Shown: positions 18,547-27,785, counted from the stretch's first letter. The stretch is 46,802 nucleotides of DNA from Anaeroplasma bactoclasticum (GCF_003550015.1 NZ_QXEV01000014.1:1-46802), one strand, 5' to 3'. The notes: a model not told the origin generated them from the sequence alone. Translations and numbers: made by a program.

Positions 18547-20126
18547 GGAATAAGAAATATACCATTATACTATCTATTATCACAGTTATAGAAAGTATAT
18601 TTGTTCTTGCAATTCCATATTTTACAAATGAACTAGTCGATTATTCTTTAGCTAAGGATAAGAATAATGTAATCATTTATTCTATTTTATTAGCTTCAAT
18701 TTGTATATTATCGATTCTTTTTCATGTTTTAGATAACATATTATATTCTAAATATTCTTTAAAGCTAGAAGAAGAAATAAAGAAGAATTTATATGATTTA
18801 ATATCTAAAAAAGCATTCCCTGATTTAAATAAATATCATGCAGCTGAAATTGAATTATTATATACAGAGGATACACAAAATATCATTAGAGATAAATTAT
18901 CTATAATTCCTACATTAATAAGAAATGCTGTAAGAGTGATACTAGCGGTTATCTTATTAGTATATATTGTTCATTTTGATTGGAAATTAATTACTATTGT
19001 ATTAGTATCTGGTACTTTAGGTATTGGAATGGCTAAGCTTTATTCTCATTATATGAAGCCACGCCATAAGAAGGTATTAGAATCCTCTGGTAAAGCAAAT
19101 TCCTTTATTGTAGAATCTAAAAATAATTTAAAAATTATTGAAGCCTATATGGCTAAGGATTATGCAAGAGAATATTATGATTCCTTACTTAAAAAAGAAA
19201 TTCAGGATAAGAGAAATAGAAATTATCTACTTTATGGAGCAAATTCTATTCTTTATGCATTTTCTGCAATCATTTATGTTGGACCTATTATTTATGGAGC
19301 ATTTGGTATATTAAATGATTGGTTTACATATGGTGCCCTAATCGCATTAGTAATGCTTGTGCGTCAAATAGAATCTCCATTAATATCCTTATCTCCATTA
19401 ATGAATCAGCATGCCTTAGGTAAAACGAGTGAAGAAAGAATAAATAAGGTTTTAAGCTTATCTGATATGGAAGAGGTAATAAATATTAAATCCTTTGATT
19501 CTATTACCTTTGATCATGTATCCTTCTCTTATGATAAGGACCATCCGGTATTAAAGGATTTATCCTTTGAAATAAAAAAGGGAGAAACTGTATTACTTTT
19601 TGGTCCATCTGGTATTGGTAAAACAACTATATTTATGTTAATGATGGGCTTTATTACTCCTTTAGAGGGTAAGATTTATTTAACTATAGATGGGAAAAGA
19701 GAAGAATTATCTTCTAAGCATATTTCTTTATTTAGCTATGTACCACAGGAAAATATTTTATTTAGTGGTACAATATTAGATAATTTTAAAATCTTAACTG
19801 GAAAAGATGAAGAAGAAATAAAGAATGCATTAAAACTAGCTAATGTATATGATGAGATTACATCTATGAAGGATGGCTTGAATACTATTTTAAAGGATAG
19901 AGGAGAAGGCTTATCCTTAGGTCAAATCCAAAGATTACTTATTGCTTGTGCAATATTACATGATAGTGAGATATTATTATTAGATGAGTTTTCAAGTGCC
20001 TTAGATATTAATAATGAGGAAGAGATTATAAATAATTTAAAGGGTATGAATAAAACAATTATTTATATTACTCATAGGTCTAAGCACATGGAAGAAAGTA
20101 AAATTATTCATTTAAAGGAGAGTTAA
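18543..20126 (+). CDS. ABC exporter half-transporter (permease fused to ATPase)
   Basis: 527 aa. A membrane domain with about six hydrophobic segments (1-300) is followed by a full ATPase: Walker A GPSGIGKTT, Q-loop YVPQENILFSGT, a degenerate signature LSLGQIQRL, Walker B ILLLDEFSSALD and switch ITHR. No C39 peptidase domain is present, so processing would have to come from the S26 peptidase encoded just upstream (4-base overlap). Type IV exporters of this form secrete peptides or lipids as homodimers. It is rather short for the class (commonly about 580 aa). The role as exporter of the cassette's peptide is inferred from the operon. Confidence 0.9.
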   Translation: MRNKKYTIILSIITVIESIFVLAIPYFTNELVDYSLAKDKNNVIIYSILLASICILSILFHVLDNILYSKYSLKLEEEIKKNLYDLISKKAFPDLNKYHAAEIELLYTEDTQNIIRDKLSIIPTLIRNAVRVILAVILLVYIVHFDWKLITIVLVSGTLGIGMAKLYSHYMKPRHKKVLESSGKANSFIVESKNNLKIIEAYMAKDYAREYYDSLLKKEIQDKRNRNYLLYGANSILYAFSAIIYVGPIIYGAFGILNDWFTYGALIALVMLVRQIESPLISLSPLMNQHALGKTSEERINKVLSLSDMEEVINIKSFDSITFDHVSFSYDKDHPVLKDLSFEIKKGETVLLFGPSGIGKTTIFMLMMGFITPLEGKIYLTIDGKREELSSKHISLFSYVPQENILFSGTILDNFKILTGKDEEEIKNALKLANVYDEITSMKDGLNTILKDRGEGLSLGQIQRLLIACAILHDSEILLLDEFSSALDINNEEEIINNLKGMNKTIIYITHRSKHMEESKIIHLKES

Positions 20127-20127
20127 A

Positions 20128-21279
20128 ATGAAGCATTACTGTCCAAAATGTATGTCTTATAATTTAAAGGAGCTTGGGTTAAATATTATTTGCTCCGATT
20201 GTGGTGAGGTTATTCACCATGATGATATAGAGGCTATATTTGATGCCGAAGAGGAAAACCTAGAAAGAGAAAATAGTGTAGAAAAGTATTTATTACTGGA
20301 TAAGCTTATTTCTATTTTAAAAATGTTTTTCCTAGATCATGGTGTTGATCGTATTAAGCTTAAGGAATATTTTGATGTTCCTAAGGATATTGAAGAGGAT
20401 TATTTTTATTATTATAGTGAAGAGGAGCTAGCTTCCTTTAAGCCATATAGAATAAAGCCAGTAGATGATTTATTCTTCAATACGCATTCTATACGTGAAC
20501 TATATATGACAAATGCCTTAAAGAATGATTTAGATAGATATTTTAATAATTTAAAGGTAGAGGGTCCAGATTTATATAAAGCTTTTGAGGTATTCACAAG
20601 AGATAAAATGAATTATGGATTAATTGTAACTTTAGGTAATAATAAAATAACTATTCCAAATTTAAGTGATAAGAGTGCATATAAAACATTATGTGAGGAA
20701 TTATCATTAAATCTATTTAATAATAAAACTGCAACCTTATATAAATCTATTACTGAAATAAAGAATAAAAATATTCCTATTAAGGCAGAGGCAGAGGAAT
20801 ATTTCTTTAAAGGCTTATTTAAAAAGAAGGAAATTAATCGATTAATTGATTGTGATAAGTTCTTAGATAAGCTTGAGGCAATTGTAAATACCCATGTTGA
20901 ATTTCCAAATATATCTAAGGTTGTAAATAAATATATTGAGGAATATAAGAATCTATTTAATAAGAAGCTAGATGAATTCTGTAATTATTCTGGAAAGTAT
21001 TATTCCTATAGATATTATTCAGAGGATATATTCCCTAAGGTAGAGGAGCATTTCTATGATTTCGATTTAATTGTAATTATTTCCTTAATCCTAGATGATT
21101 TTACTTATGATTTAGATGAAGCAATAAGAATGCTTGAGGATGAGGAATTTGGAGATTGTCCTATGTATAGTGCAGAGGATCTAGAAATTGCAGTAAGGCT
21201 TTTAGGTGTAGCACTAAAGAAGGATAATCCACAAATAGAGGATTATATTTATTCTCTTCATGGGAAAGAATATCGTTAA
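20128..21279 (+). CDS. Unknown protein with N-terminal zinc ribbon, last gene of the cassette
   Basis: 383 aa, starting one base after the ABC transporter stop, with GGAGAG before it. An N-terminal zinc ribbon is plain (CPKC at 5-8, CSDCG at 22-26). The rest is acidic and helical, with no family recognised. There are no membrane segments or signal peptide, so it is cytosolic. The tight spacing says it belongs to the nucleotidyltransferase/kinase/PqqD/peptidase/exporter operon. It could be a scaffold, regulator or unrecognised enzyme. The pheS promoter begins 20 bases after its stop. Confidence 0.75.
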   Translation: MKHYCPKCMSYNLKELGLNIICSDCGEVIHHDDIEAIFDAEEENLERENSVEKYLLLDKLISILKMFFLDHGVDRIKLKEYFDVPKDIEEDYFYYYSEEELASFKPYRIKPVDDLFFNTHSIRELYMTNALKNDLDRYFNNLKVEGPDLYKAFEVFTRDKMNYGLIVTLGNNKITIPNLSDKSAYKTLCEELSLNLFNNKTATLYKSITEIKNKNIPIKAEAEEYFFKGLFKKKEINRLIDCDKFLDKLEAIVNTHVEFPNISKVVNKYIEEYKNLFNKKLDEFCNYSGKYYSYRYYSEDIFPKVEEHFYDFDLIVIISLILDDFTYDLDEAIRMLEDEEFGDCPMYSAEDLEIAVRLLGVALKKDNPQIEDYIYSLHGKEYR

Positions 21280-21299
21280 TGAATTAAAGCTTTCCCCAC

Positions 21300-21328
21300 T
21301 TGAAAAGGGATACTTAATCGAGTATAAT
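21300..21328 (+). promoter_or_regulatory. Promoter of pheST
   Basis: TTGAAA (21300-21305), 17-bp spacer, TATAAT (21323-21328). Transcription would start near 21335, at the beginning of the T-box leader. Confidence 0.8.
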
Positions 21329-21333
21329 AGCAA

Positions 21334-21561
21334 TGATTATAAAAGTGATGATGAAGGACATGGTAGTAGAAGACCTTTAAGAGAGGATTACAAATGGTGA
21401 AAGTAATCTAAGGGGATAAGCTATGAGTTCACCTTCGGAATGGTGCTAATCCCACCCGTAAGCCGCGTTAAGGTAATTGAGTGCAAGGAATATTATATTC
21501 TTTGAACTAAGGTGGTACCACGGTCATTCGTCCTTAGAGCGTAAGCTTTAAGGACTTTTTT
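21334..21561 (+). promoter_or_regulatory. T-box riboswitch leader for pheST
   Basis: The leader shows the T-box parts in order: GATGATGAAGGA of the K-turn region (about 21352), AGAGAGG-type bulge and GGTGAAAG of the stem I apex (about 21379-21407), a specifier loop reading GAG-TTC-ACC, where TTC at 21428-21430 would match tRNA-Phe, the T-box AAGGTGGTACCACGG (21509-21523; its TGGT pairs with the ACCA end of uncharged tRNA), and a terminator GTCCTTA/TAAGGAC (21530-21555) with six T. Uncharged tRNA-Phe should favour antitermination and pheST expression. The specifier placement is my reading of the linear sequence, without a folding program. Confidence 0.88.
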
Positions 21562-21582
21562 ATTTTTGAAAGGAGAAAAACT

Positions 21583-22623
21583 ATGAGTCAGTTAGAAGAA
21601 TTAGATAAGGTATTAGATGAAGCTGATAGTGAATTATCTACTGTTAATGATTTACAAACATTACAGCAAAAGAAGGCTAACTTCTTAGGTAAGAAGGGAC
21701 CTATTGCCCTTATTATGGCTACAATGAAGGATTTATCCGTTGAAGCTAAAAAGGAAATGGGTATGAAATCAAATAAGATTAAGCAGGCGCTTGAGGCTAA
21801 ATTTGAAGAAAAGAAAAAACAAATTGAAGAAGCTATTATTGCGAAAAAGCTTGCAAGTGAAACAATTGATGTTACACTTCCTGGTGTAAAGATTCCTGTT
21901 GGTGGAATTCATCCTTTAATGCAGACAGTTATGGATTTAGAGGATTTATTCGTAGGTATGGGATATACTGTTGCGGAAGGCCCTGAAATTGAAACAGATG
22001 AATATTGCTTCGAAAAATTAAATTTACCTAAGGGTCATCCAGCAAGAGATATGCAGGATACCTTCTATATTAATCCTGAATTATTATTAAGAAGCCAGAC
22101 TTCTCCAGTTCAGGTAAGAGAAATGCTAAAGAAAAAGGGCGAGCCTATTAAGATTATTTGTCCTGGTAAGGTATATAGAAGAGATGCAGATGATGCAACT
22201 CACTCTCATCAGTTCATGCAGTGTGAGGGTTTAGTTTTAGGTAAGGATATTACTTTAGGAGATTTAAAGGGTGCCTTACTTGAAATGTTTAGACGTATGC
22301 TAGGAGAAGATAGAAATATTCGTCTTCGTCCATCCTTCTTCCCATTCACAGAGCCATCTGTTGAGGTTGATGTTTCCTGCGGTCTTTGTGGTGGTAAGGG
22401 CTGTCCTACATGCAAGGGTACTGGTTGGATTGAGGTATTAGGTGCCGGCATGGTAAATGATAATGTATTAAGAATGAGTGGATATGATCCTGCTGAAATC
22501 CAAGGCTTCGCATTTGGTATTGGTGTTGAACGTATCACTATGATGAAATATAAGATTGATGACATCCGTAATTTCTATTTGAATGATGTCAGATTCTTAA
22601 ATCAGTTCAAGGAGGTAAAGTAA
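21583..22623 (+). CDS. pheS: Phenylalanyl-tRNA synthetase alpha subunit
   Basis: 346 aa, the usual length. An N-terminal coiled-coil (1-90) for tRNA contact precedes the class II catalytic core: motif 1 region [14 protein letters not shown], [24 protein letters not shown] ([20 protein letters not shown]), motif 2 [34 protein letters not shown], the [17 protein letters not shown] insertion found in Gram-positive PheS, and motif 3 [16 protein letters not shown]. It charges tRNA-Phe with PheT as an alpha2-beta2 enzyme. AAAGGAG precedes ATG 21583, directly after the T-box terminator. One base separates its stop from pheT. Confidence 0.97.
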   Translation: MSQLEELDKVLDEADSELSTVNDLQTLQQKKANFLGKKGPIALIMATMKDLSVEAKKEMGMKSNKIKQALEAKFEEKKKQIEEAIIAKKLASETIDVTLPGVKIPVGGIHPLMQTVMDLEDLFVGMGYTVAEGPEIETDEYCFEKLNLPKGHPARDMQDTFYINPELLLRSQTSPVQVREMLKKKGEPIKIICPGKVYRRDADDATHSHQFMQCEGLVLGKDITLGDLKGALLEMFRRMLGEDRNIRLRPSFFPFTEPSVEVDVSCGLCGGKGCPTCKGTGWIEVLGAGMVNDNVLRMSGYDPAEIQGFAFGIGVERITMMKYKIDDIRNFYLNDVRFLNQFKEVK

Positions 22624-22624
22624 G

Positions 22625-24997
22625 ATGAAGGTTTCTAAGAACTGGTTAGGTGAATATTTAGATTTATCTAAGTATACTGATGAAGAATTATTCCAGCTAA
22701 TCAATTTCCATATTAATGAAATTGAATCCTATAAAAAGATGGTAGAGGCTACAAATTTAAGTGTTGGCTTAGTTAAGGAATGTGTTATGCATCCAGATTC
22801 TGACCACCTACATGTATGCCAGGTTGAGGTTAAGCCTGGTGAGGTATCCCAAATCGTTTGTGGTGCACCTAATGTAGAAGCTGGTAAGAAGGTAATTGTT
22901 GCACTACCTGGTGCTGTATTACCTGGTGATTTTAAGATTAAGCCATCTAAGATTCGTGGTGTTGAATCTAATGGTATGCTATGTAGCTTACAGGAATTAG
23001 GTATTGAAGAAAAATATGTAGATGATGAATTCAAGAATGGTATTTATCTATTTAATGATGATGTAGAAGTAGGCTCTAATCCACTAGAGGCATTAGGATT
23101 TGATGATACAGTTATTGATTTAGAATTAACATCCAATAGAAGTGATTTATTATCTATTGAGGGTGTCGCATATGATTTAGGTGCTGTATTAAATCAAAAG
23201 GTATTCCCTGTTACAGCTGAATTTGAGGTATCCAAAAAGAAGAATCCTCTAACTGTTAAGGTTGAAACAGATAAGTGCTATAAGTATAATGCTAGATATT
23301 TAGCTAATGTTAAGATCGCTCCTTCTCCACAGTGGATGAAGGCAAGATTAATTGCATCTGGTATTCGTCCTATTAATAATGTTGTAGATATTACAAACTT
23401 TGTATTAATGGAAATGGGCCAGCCACTTCACGCATTTGATGCAGATAAGCTTGGAAATACAATTGTAGTTCGTCAGGCATATGATAATGAAAAGCTTAAG
23501 ACATTAGATGATCAGGAAAGAGAATTAAATAGTGAGGATATTGTAATTACGGATGGCAAGAATGCAGTATGTGTTGCCGGTGTAATGGGTGGATTATCTA
23601 CTGAAGTAGATGATAACACAGTAAATATCGTACTTGAGGCTGCATACTTTGATCCACTATCTATTAGAAGAACATCTACTAAGATTGGTCTTAAGAGTGA
23701 ATCCTCTACAAGATTTGAGCGTAAGATTGATTATGACAGAGTAGAAAGAGCACTTGATTATGCTGCTCAGCTAATGCAAGAGCTTGCTGGAGCTGAAATT
23801 TATGATGGTGTTGCAAGAGATGTTAAGGTTGATATAGAGCCTAAATATGTATCTATTACAACAGAAAAGATTAATAAGGTATTAGGTACAAGCTTAGAGG
23901 ATAGCTACATTAATGATTTATTCAATCGTTTAGCATATGATTTTACTAAGAAGGATAATACATATACAATTAAATTACCTTCAAGAAGAATGGACTTAGA
24001 ACCATCTGTACAAGATATTATTGAGGATGTTGCAAGAATGTATGGATATAATAATATTCCAACAACTATTGCAGCAACAAGAGACAAGGGAGCATTAACC
24101 TATGCTCAAAAGAGAGCTAGATTAATTCGTCAGATTTTATCTTCACTTGGTTTAAATGAAATTGTTTCTTATTCCTTAATTTCAGAAGCAGAGTTAGGTT
24201 ATTATTTAGAGCATGTAGAAGAACCAATTCGTCTATTAATGCCAATGACTGAGGATAAGGCAGTCATGAGAGAATCTGTATTAAATGGTGTTGTTGATGC
24301 AATAGCTTATAACAAAGCAAGAAAGAATGAGAATTTAGCATTCTTTGAAATTGCAAATGTTCATACTGCGACTACAGAAGACCTACATTTAGGTATTGCC
24401 CTAAATGGTTTATTTGAATCTCATTTATGGAAGGGACAAAAGCAAGTAGCTGAATTCTATTTACTTAAGGGTATTGTAGATGATTTATTTGAAAAGCTTA
24501 ACTTCCATGTAACATATGAGCCATATAGTGGAATTGAAGCATTCCACCCAGGTAGATGCGCTAGGTTAATGCATAATGGTAAGCAAATTGGTGTATTAGG
24601 TGAATTACATCCTAAGTTTGCAAAAGCACATGATGTCGCAGGTACTGTTGCATTTGAGATGGATTTAGCAGAATTATTAAATGAGAATAATGGATTAAAA
24701 TATCATCCAATTAATAAATTCCCATCTGTTACAAGAGATTTAGCTATCGTTGTTAAGAAGGATATTTCTGCAGAACAAATCTTAACTTTAGTTAAGCAAA
24801 CTGCAAGAAAGTATTTAACAAATATTGATATCTTCGACGTATATACAGGTGAAAATGTAGGTAGTGATGAAAAATCTATCGCCTTCACTATGACATTTGA
24901 AGACCCAACTAAGACTTTAGCTACAGAAGAGGTAGATAAAGTTATTAGCCAGGTATTAAACCGTCTTGATCGTGAGATTGGTGCAAAGCTAAGATAA
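22625..24997 (+). CDS. pheT: Phenylalanyl-tRNA synthetase beta subunit
   Basis: 790 aa, near the usual 800. Domains in order: YtpR-like OB fold tRNA-binding domain (about 40-150, HPDSDHLHVCQV), B3/B4 editing domain (about 210-390, containing RPINNVVDITNFVLMEMGQP), B5 domain (about 400-475), catalytic-like core (480-690), and C-terminal FDX-ACB anticodon-binding domain (about 695-790, FPSVTRDLAIVV). It provides tRNA recognition and proofreading of mis-charged Tyr. GGAGGT before ATG 22625; co-transcribed with pheS under the T-box. A terminator follows. Confidence 0.97.
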   Translation: MKVSKNWLGEYLDLSKYTDEELFQLINFHINEIESYKKMVEATNLSVGLVKECVMHPDSDHLHVCQVEVKPGEVSQIVCGAPNVEAGKKVIVALPGAVLPGDFKIKPSKIRGVESNGMLCSLQELGIEEKYVDDEFKNGIYLFNDDVEVGSNPLEALGFDDTVIDLELTSNRSDLLSIEGVAYDLGAVLNQKVFPVTAEFEVSKKKNPLTVKVETDKCYKYNARYLANVKIAPSPQWMKARLIASGIRPINNVVDITNFVLMEMGQPLHAFDADKLGNTIVVRQAYDNEKLKTLDDQERELNSEDIVITDGKNAVCVAGVMGGLSTEVDDNTVNIVLEAAYFDPLSIRRTSTKIGLKSESSTRFERKIDYDRVERALDYAAQLMQELAGAEIYDGVARDVKVDIEPKYVSITTEKINKVLGTSLEDSYINDLFNRLAYDFTKKDNTYTIKLPSRRMDLEPSVQDIIEDVARMYGYNNIPTTIAATRDKGALTYAQKRARLIRQILSSLGLNEIVSYSLISEAELGYYLEHVEEPIRLLMPMTEDKAVMRESVLNGVVDAIAYNKARKNENLAFFEIANVHTATTEDLHLGIALNGLFESHLWKGQKQVAEFYLLKGIVDDLFEKLNFHVTYEPYSGIEAFHPGRCARLMHNGKQIGVLGELHPKFAKAHDVAGTVAFEMDLAELLNENNGLKYHPINKFPSVTRDLAIVVKKDISAEQILTLVKQTARKYLTNIDIFDVYTGENVGSDEKSIAFTMTFEDPTKTLATEEVDKVISQVLNRLDREIGAKLR

Positions 24998-25003
24998 TAT
25001 GAA

Positions 25004-25028
25004 ATGGAACCAAAACGGTTCCATTTTT
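25004..25028 (+). terminator. Terminator of pheST
   Basis: Stem ATGGAACC (25004-25011) with GGTTCCAT (25017-25024), loop AAAAC, then a T run. Confidence 0.85.
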
Positions 25029-25055
25029 AAATTCTAAGAGTTATATTTTGATATT

Positions 25056-25084
25056 TTAACTTTTCTTCTTTTTTCCAATATAAT
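25056..25084 (+). promoter_or_regulatory. Promoter of the lipoprotein-peptide-transglutaminase unit
   Basis: TTAACT (25056-25061), 17-bp spacer, TATAAT (25079-25084). The next ATG (25112) has GAGGAGGTG before it. Confidence 0.55.
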
Positions 25085-25111
25085 ATACTAATACTACGAG
25101 GAGGTGTTTCT

Positions 25112-25495
25112 ATGAGGAAGATAGTTTTATTATCTATAATGGGATTAGCAATTGCTTCTTTATCTAGTTGTAATAGTAATATCAAGACAACAACGAACAC
25201 TATTATAGTTGATACCTCAACTATGGATATAGAAACAATTACAACAACTATAAAAGAATTACCATATACAGCAGCTTTCTATAATTATGATTATGAATTA
25301 ATCATATCTTTTAAAGTAGAAAAGGAAGAGGATGCTATATATAGTGGAGATGTTCCTATAAAGCCTTCTGATGATGAATTTAATTATGAATTTACAGGAT
25401 TTGTGAAAGATGATTCTTTAGATGGAGATTTTTCTTTTATTGCAACATTTAAAGAAACACCAAAGAATGATTGGAATCAAGTTACTTGGTTTTAA
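25112..25495 (+). CDS. Small lipoprotein of unknown function
   Basis: 127 aa. A lipoprotein signal peptide ends in the lipobox LSSC (C20). A Thr-rich linker (TTTNTIIVDTSTMDIETITTT) follows, then a compact acidic beta-rich domain (about 50-127) with no recognised family. It should be lipid-anchored on the outer face of the membrane. It is the first gene of a three-gene unit: a 43-codon gene follows 11 bases later. Its N-terminus and Thr-rich linker resemble those of the solute-binding lipoprotein at 31791, which suggests a lineage-wide style of surface spacer rather than common function. Confidence 0.8.
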   Translation: MRKIVLLSIMGLAIASLSSCNSNIKTTTNTIIVDTSTMDIETITTTIKELPYTAAFYNYDYELIISFKVEKEEDAIYSGDVPIKPSDDEFNYEFTGFVKDDSLDGDFSFIATFKETPKNDWNQVTWF

Positions 25496-25506
25496 GGAGG
25501 AAAACA

Positions 25507-25638
25507 ATGGAAAAGAAAATATATGAAATACCAAATATAAAAGAAGAAATATTAGAGCTTTTTGATGTAATTGCGATGTCTAATAAAGATATTCTTGGTG
25601 AAATATTTGATGATGATGGAGAAAGGATTGGTGGATAA
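25507..25638 (+). CDS. 43-aa peptide, candidate RiPP-type precursor
   Basis: A very strong ribosome site (AAGGAGG, seven bases before ATG 25507) opens a 43-codon frame. The peptide begins MEKKIYEIPNIKEE, continues with ELFDVIAMSNKD and ends FDDDGERIGG: an amphipathic leader-like N-terminus, a central DVI..S, and an acidic, glycine-terminated tail. From memory, short proteins with K.YE.P and DVI..S are common in gut Firmicutes and uncharacterised. It has no signal peptide and no hydrophobic helix. The next gene starts one base after its stop. The only PqqD/kinase/peptidase/exporter set in view lies at 15990-21279, which makes this a possible substrate. That role is inference; the gene itself is well supported by its ribosome site and tight spacing. 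Confidence 0.7.
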   Translation: MEKKIYEIPNIKEEILELFDVIAMSNKDILGEIFDDDGERIGG

Positions 25639-25639
25639 T

Positions 25640-27778
25640 ATGAAAAAAATAATACCAATTGCCTTAGGAAGTATCGCTTTAGCTAGCGTATTTACTATTC
25701 CTTTTTTTAATAATCATAAAAAAGAAGAAATACTTATAGAAAGTACAGAATCTCATGATGAAATATTTGGCAAATCTCTAGGAGCATTAAGCTTTAAAAA
25801 TGAAAACAAATTAGTAAGCTTAAGTAATGATTATTATGCCCCTAAGATTGGTTATCAAAGTGCATTAAGCTCTGATGGCACAAAGATTTCTATTCGTTAT
25901 GTTTGTGCAATAGATTCGCAAGATTATGATTCTGCAGTATGGTCTAGAAGCTTATATGATTCAAGTGGAGATTATCTAAATGTACTTGCAAAGAAGGATT
26001 ATACTGTAACTACTACCTATACAGGTATTACTAATGGTGGAGTCATTACTTACGCAAATGAGCTTGAAGATGAGGATGGGGATCACCCATATACACGTTT
26101 TGTTGTATATACCTTATTAGATATACCTTTAGAGGATTATAGTAGTGCTTATTTAGATGCTCATGTTTCTTTAATAAAGGATGGTAATATAGTAAAACAA
26201 TCCAAGGTTGGTGCATTAAAGGTAGACCAAGAGGATTATTTTTCTTATACTCTTGCATCTGATTCTTTAGTATTTAATGTAGATACAGAAAATAAATCCT
26301 ATATAGTTACTTCAGATACATCTAGTGGTTCTATTATTGTTCCAGAATATTATTCGGATGGAGATCATAGATATAATGTTTCAAAAATAGAAGATAATGC
26401 ATTTAGTGATAAAGAAAATTTAACTTTAGTTTTACCTAAATCTATAGATAGTATTGGATTAAATGCAGTGAATTCTAATGCTACTATATGCTATATGGGG
26501 ACAAAAGAAGAATGGAATAATATTTCTATTACTAATTCAGGTATCAATTTTACACATATTAAATATTTAGATAAGAGCTTATCAAAATGTAATAGCTTCT
26601 ATTTAGATTCTAATAATGATATTACATTTAGTAATGAGGATCATGAAGAAGATACACCTAAAGTTGAAAATGTAACTGCAACTTGTACAAATAGTGGAAC
26701 ATATGATTCTGTTACTTATTGTAAGAATTGTGGTATTGAGTTAAATAGAACTACACATTCTATGGAAGCTTTAGGTCATAATTATGATGAATATGAAGAG
26801 ACAAATTCTTTAGGTCATTCTTATATAGTACATGAATGTCTAGAATGTGGAGATATTTATTATAATTCTTTAGTAACAGATTATACAAAAACTTATGAAT
26901 ATAAAACCTTCACAGAGGATGATTATTATAATTCTTATAATGATGATATAAAGGGCATATTAGATAGCTTATATGAAGGATGTATGGAAATGTTTAATTC
27001 TACATCAAATTACACTCCAAATTGGAATGGTAATAGTCAAGTATTAGTTGCAGAAGCACATTATTCTAATAATATATCGGATGAAGTAGCTTGGGGAATT
27101 GCAAACTATTTTATAGATAATAATCCACAATTCTATTTTGTATCGGATAGTATATTCTATGGCAATGGAGTTTATTTAGTATTGGATTCTACTTATTATA
27201 CTTATGCAGCAAGAAAAGATATTAATGATAAGCTAAAGGATATGGAAGAGGATTTCACAAGGGGATATTTATCTAGTAATTTATCTACAGATGTATCTAA
27301 AGCAAAATATATTCATGATTATATTGCGAATAATTTATATTATCAGTATGAAGAAGATGGAAAAACTCCATCTGATGAAGCATGGGCACATAATATTGTT
27401 GGCTTTATCGATCAAAATCCAAATACTGGTGGTGTTTGTGAATGCTATGCTAAGGTATACTTATACTTATCTCGTTTAGTTGGAATCAATACCATTACTG
27501 TAGTTGGATATGCAGGAAGTACTACTATAGGTGGACATGCATGGAATTACACACAAATCGATGGTAAATGGTATGGAGTAGATGTGACATGGGATGACCA
27601 AGGAACTATTCTTTATGATTTCTTCTTGGTATCTAAAGGAATAATGGAGGATGCAGGAAATAGCTGGCGTCATGCAACGCATATCCCTTCAGAATCTAAT
27701 ATAGCATCTTATCCAGAAGGTAGTACGCTTCAGGTATTATTACCAGAGCTAGAGGATTCTAGTGCATATATAGCTTAA
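25640..27778 (+). CDS. Secreted transglutaminase-like protein with BspA-type repeat
   Basis: 712 aa from ATG 25640, which sits one base after the peptide gene's stop and gives a proper signal peptide (MKKIIPIALGSIALASVF); the longer in-frame reading from 25571 lacks both. An N-terminal beta-rich region (about 35-200) is followed by a leucine-rich BspA-like unit (about 235-300, ending MGTKEEWNNI), a Cys-containing spacer with two CxxCG pairs (about 350-410), and a transglutaminase-like core with the expected triad: C600 in GVCECYA, H633 in GGHAWN, D648 in GVDVTWDD. Such domains act as proteases or crosslinkers on surface proteins; the substrate is unknown. There is no membrane anchor at the C-terminus. 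A terminator follows. Confidence 0.85.
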   Translation: MKKIIPIALGSIALASVFTIPFFNNHKKEEILIESTESHDEIFGKSLGALSFKNENKLVSLSNDYYAPKIGYQSALSSDGTKISIRYVCAIDSQDYDSAVWSRSLYDSSGDYLNVLAKKDYTVTTTYTGITNGGVITYANELEDEDGDHPYTRFVVYTLLDIPLEDYSSAYLDAHVSLIKDGNIVKQSKVGALKVDQEDYFSYTLASDSLVFNVDTENKSYIVTSDTSSGSIIVPEYYSDGDHRYNVSKIEDNAFSDKENLTLVLPKSIDSIGLNAVNSNATICYMGTKEEWNNISITNSGINFTHIKYLDKSLSKCNSFYLDSNNDITFSNEDHEEDTPKVENVTATCTNSGTYDSVTYCKNCGIELNRTTHSMEALGHNYDEYEETNSLGHSYIVHECLECGDIYYNSLVTDYTKTYEYKTFTEDDYYNSYNDDIKGILDSLYEGCMEMFNSTSNYTPNWNGNSQVLVAEAHYSNNISDEVAWGIANYFIDNNPQFYFVSDSIFYGNGVYLVLDSTYYTYAARKDINDKLKDMEEDFTRGYLSSNLSTDVSKAKYIHDYIANNLYYQYEEDGKTPSDEAWAHNIVGFIDQNPNTGGVCECYAKVYLYLSRLVGINTITVVGYAGSTTIGGHAWNYTQIDGKWYGVDVTWDDQGTILYDFFLVSKGIMEDAGNSWRHATHIPSESNIASYPEGSTLQVLLPELEDSSAYIA

Positions 27779-27785
27779 ATTAATT

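Noticed and set aside
15990-20126. Calling the cassette a lasso peptide cluster
   Set aside because: There is no asparagine-synthetase-like cyclase and no B2 transglutaminase-type leader protease in the operon; the resemblance is limited to PqqD, the kinase, the nucleotidyltransferase and the exporter.
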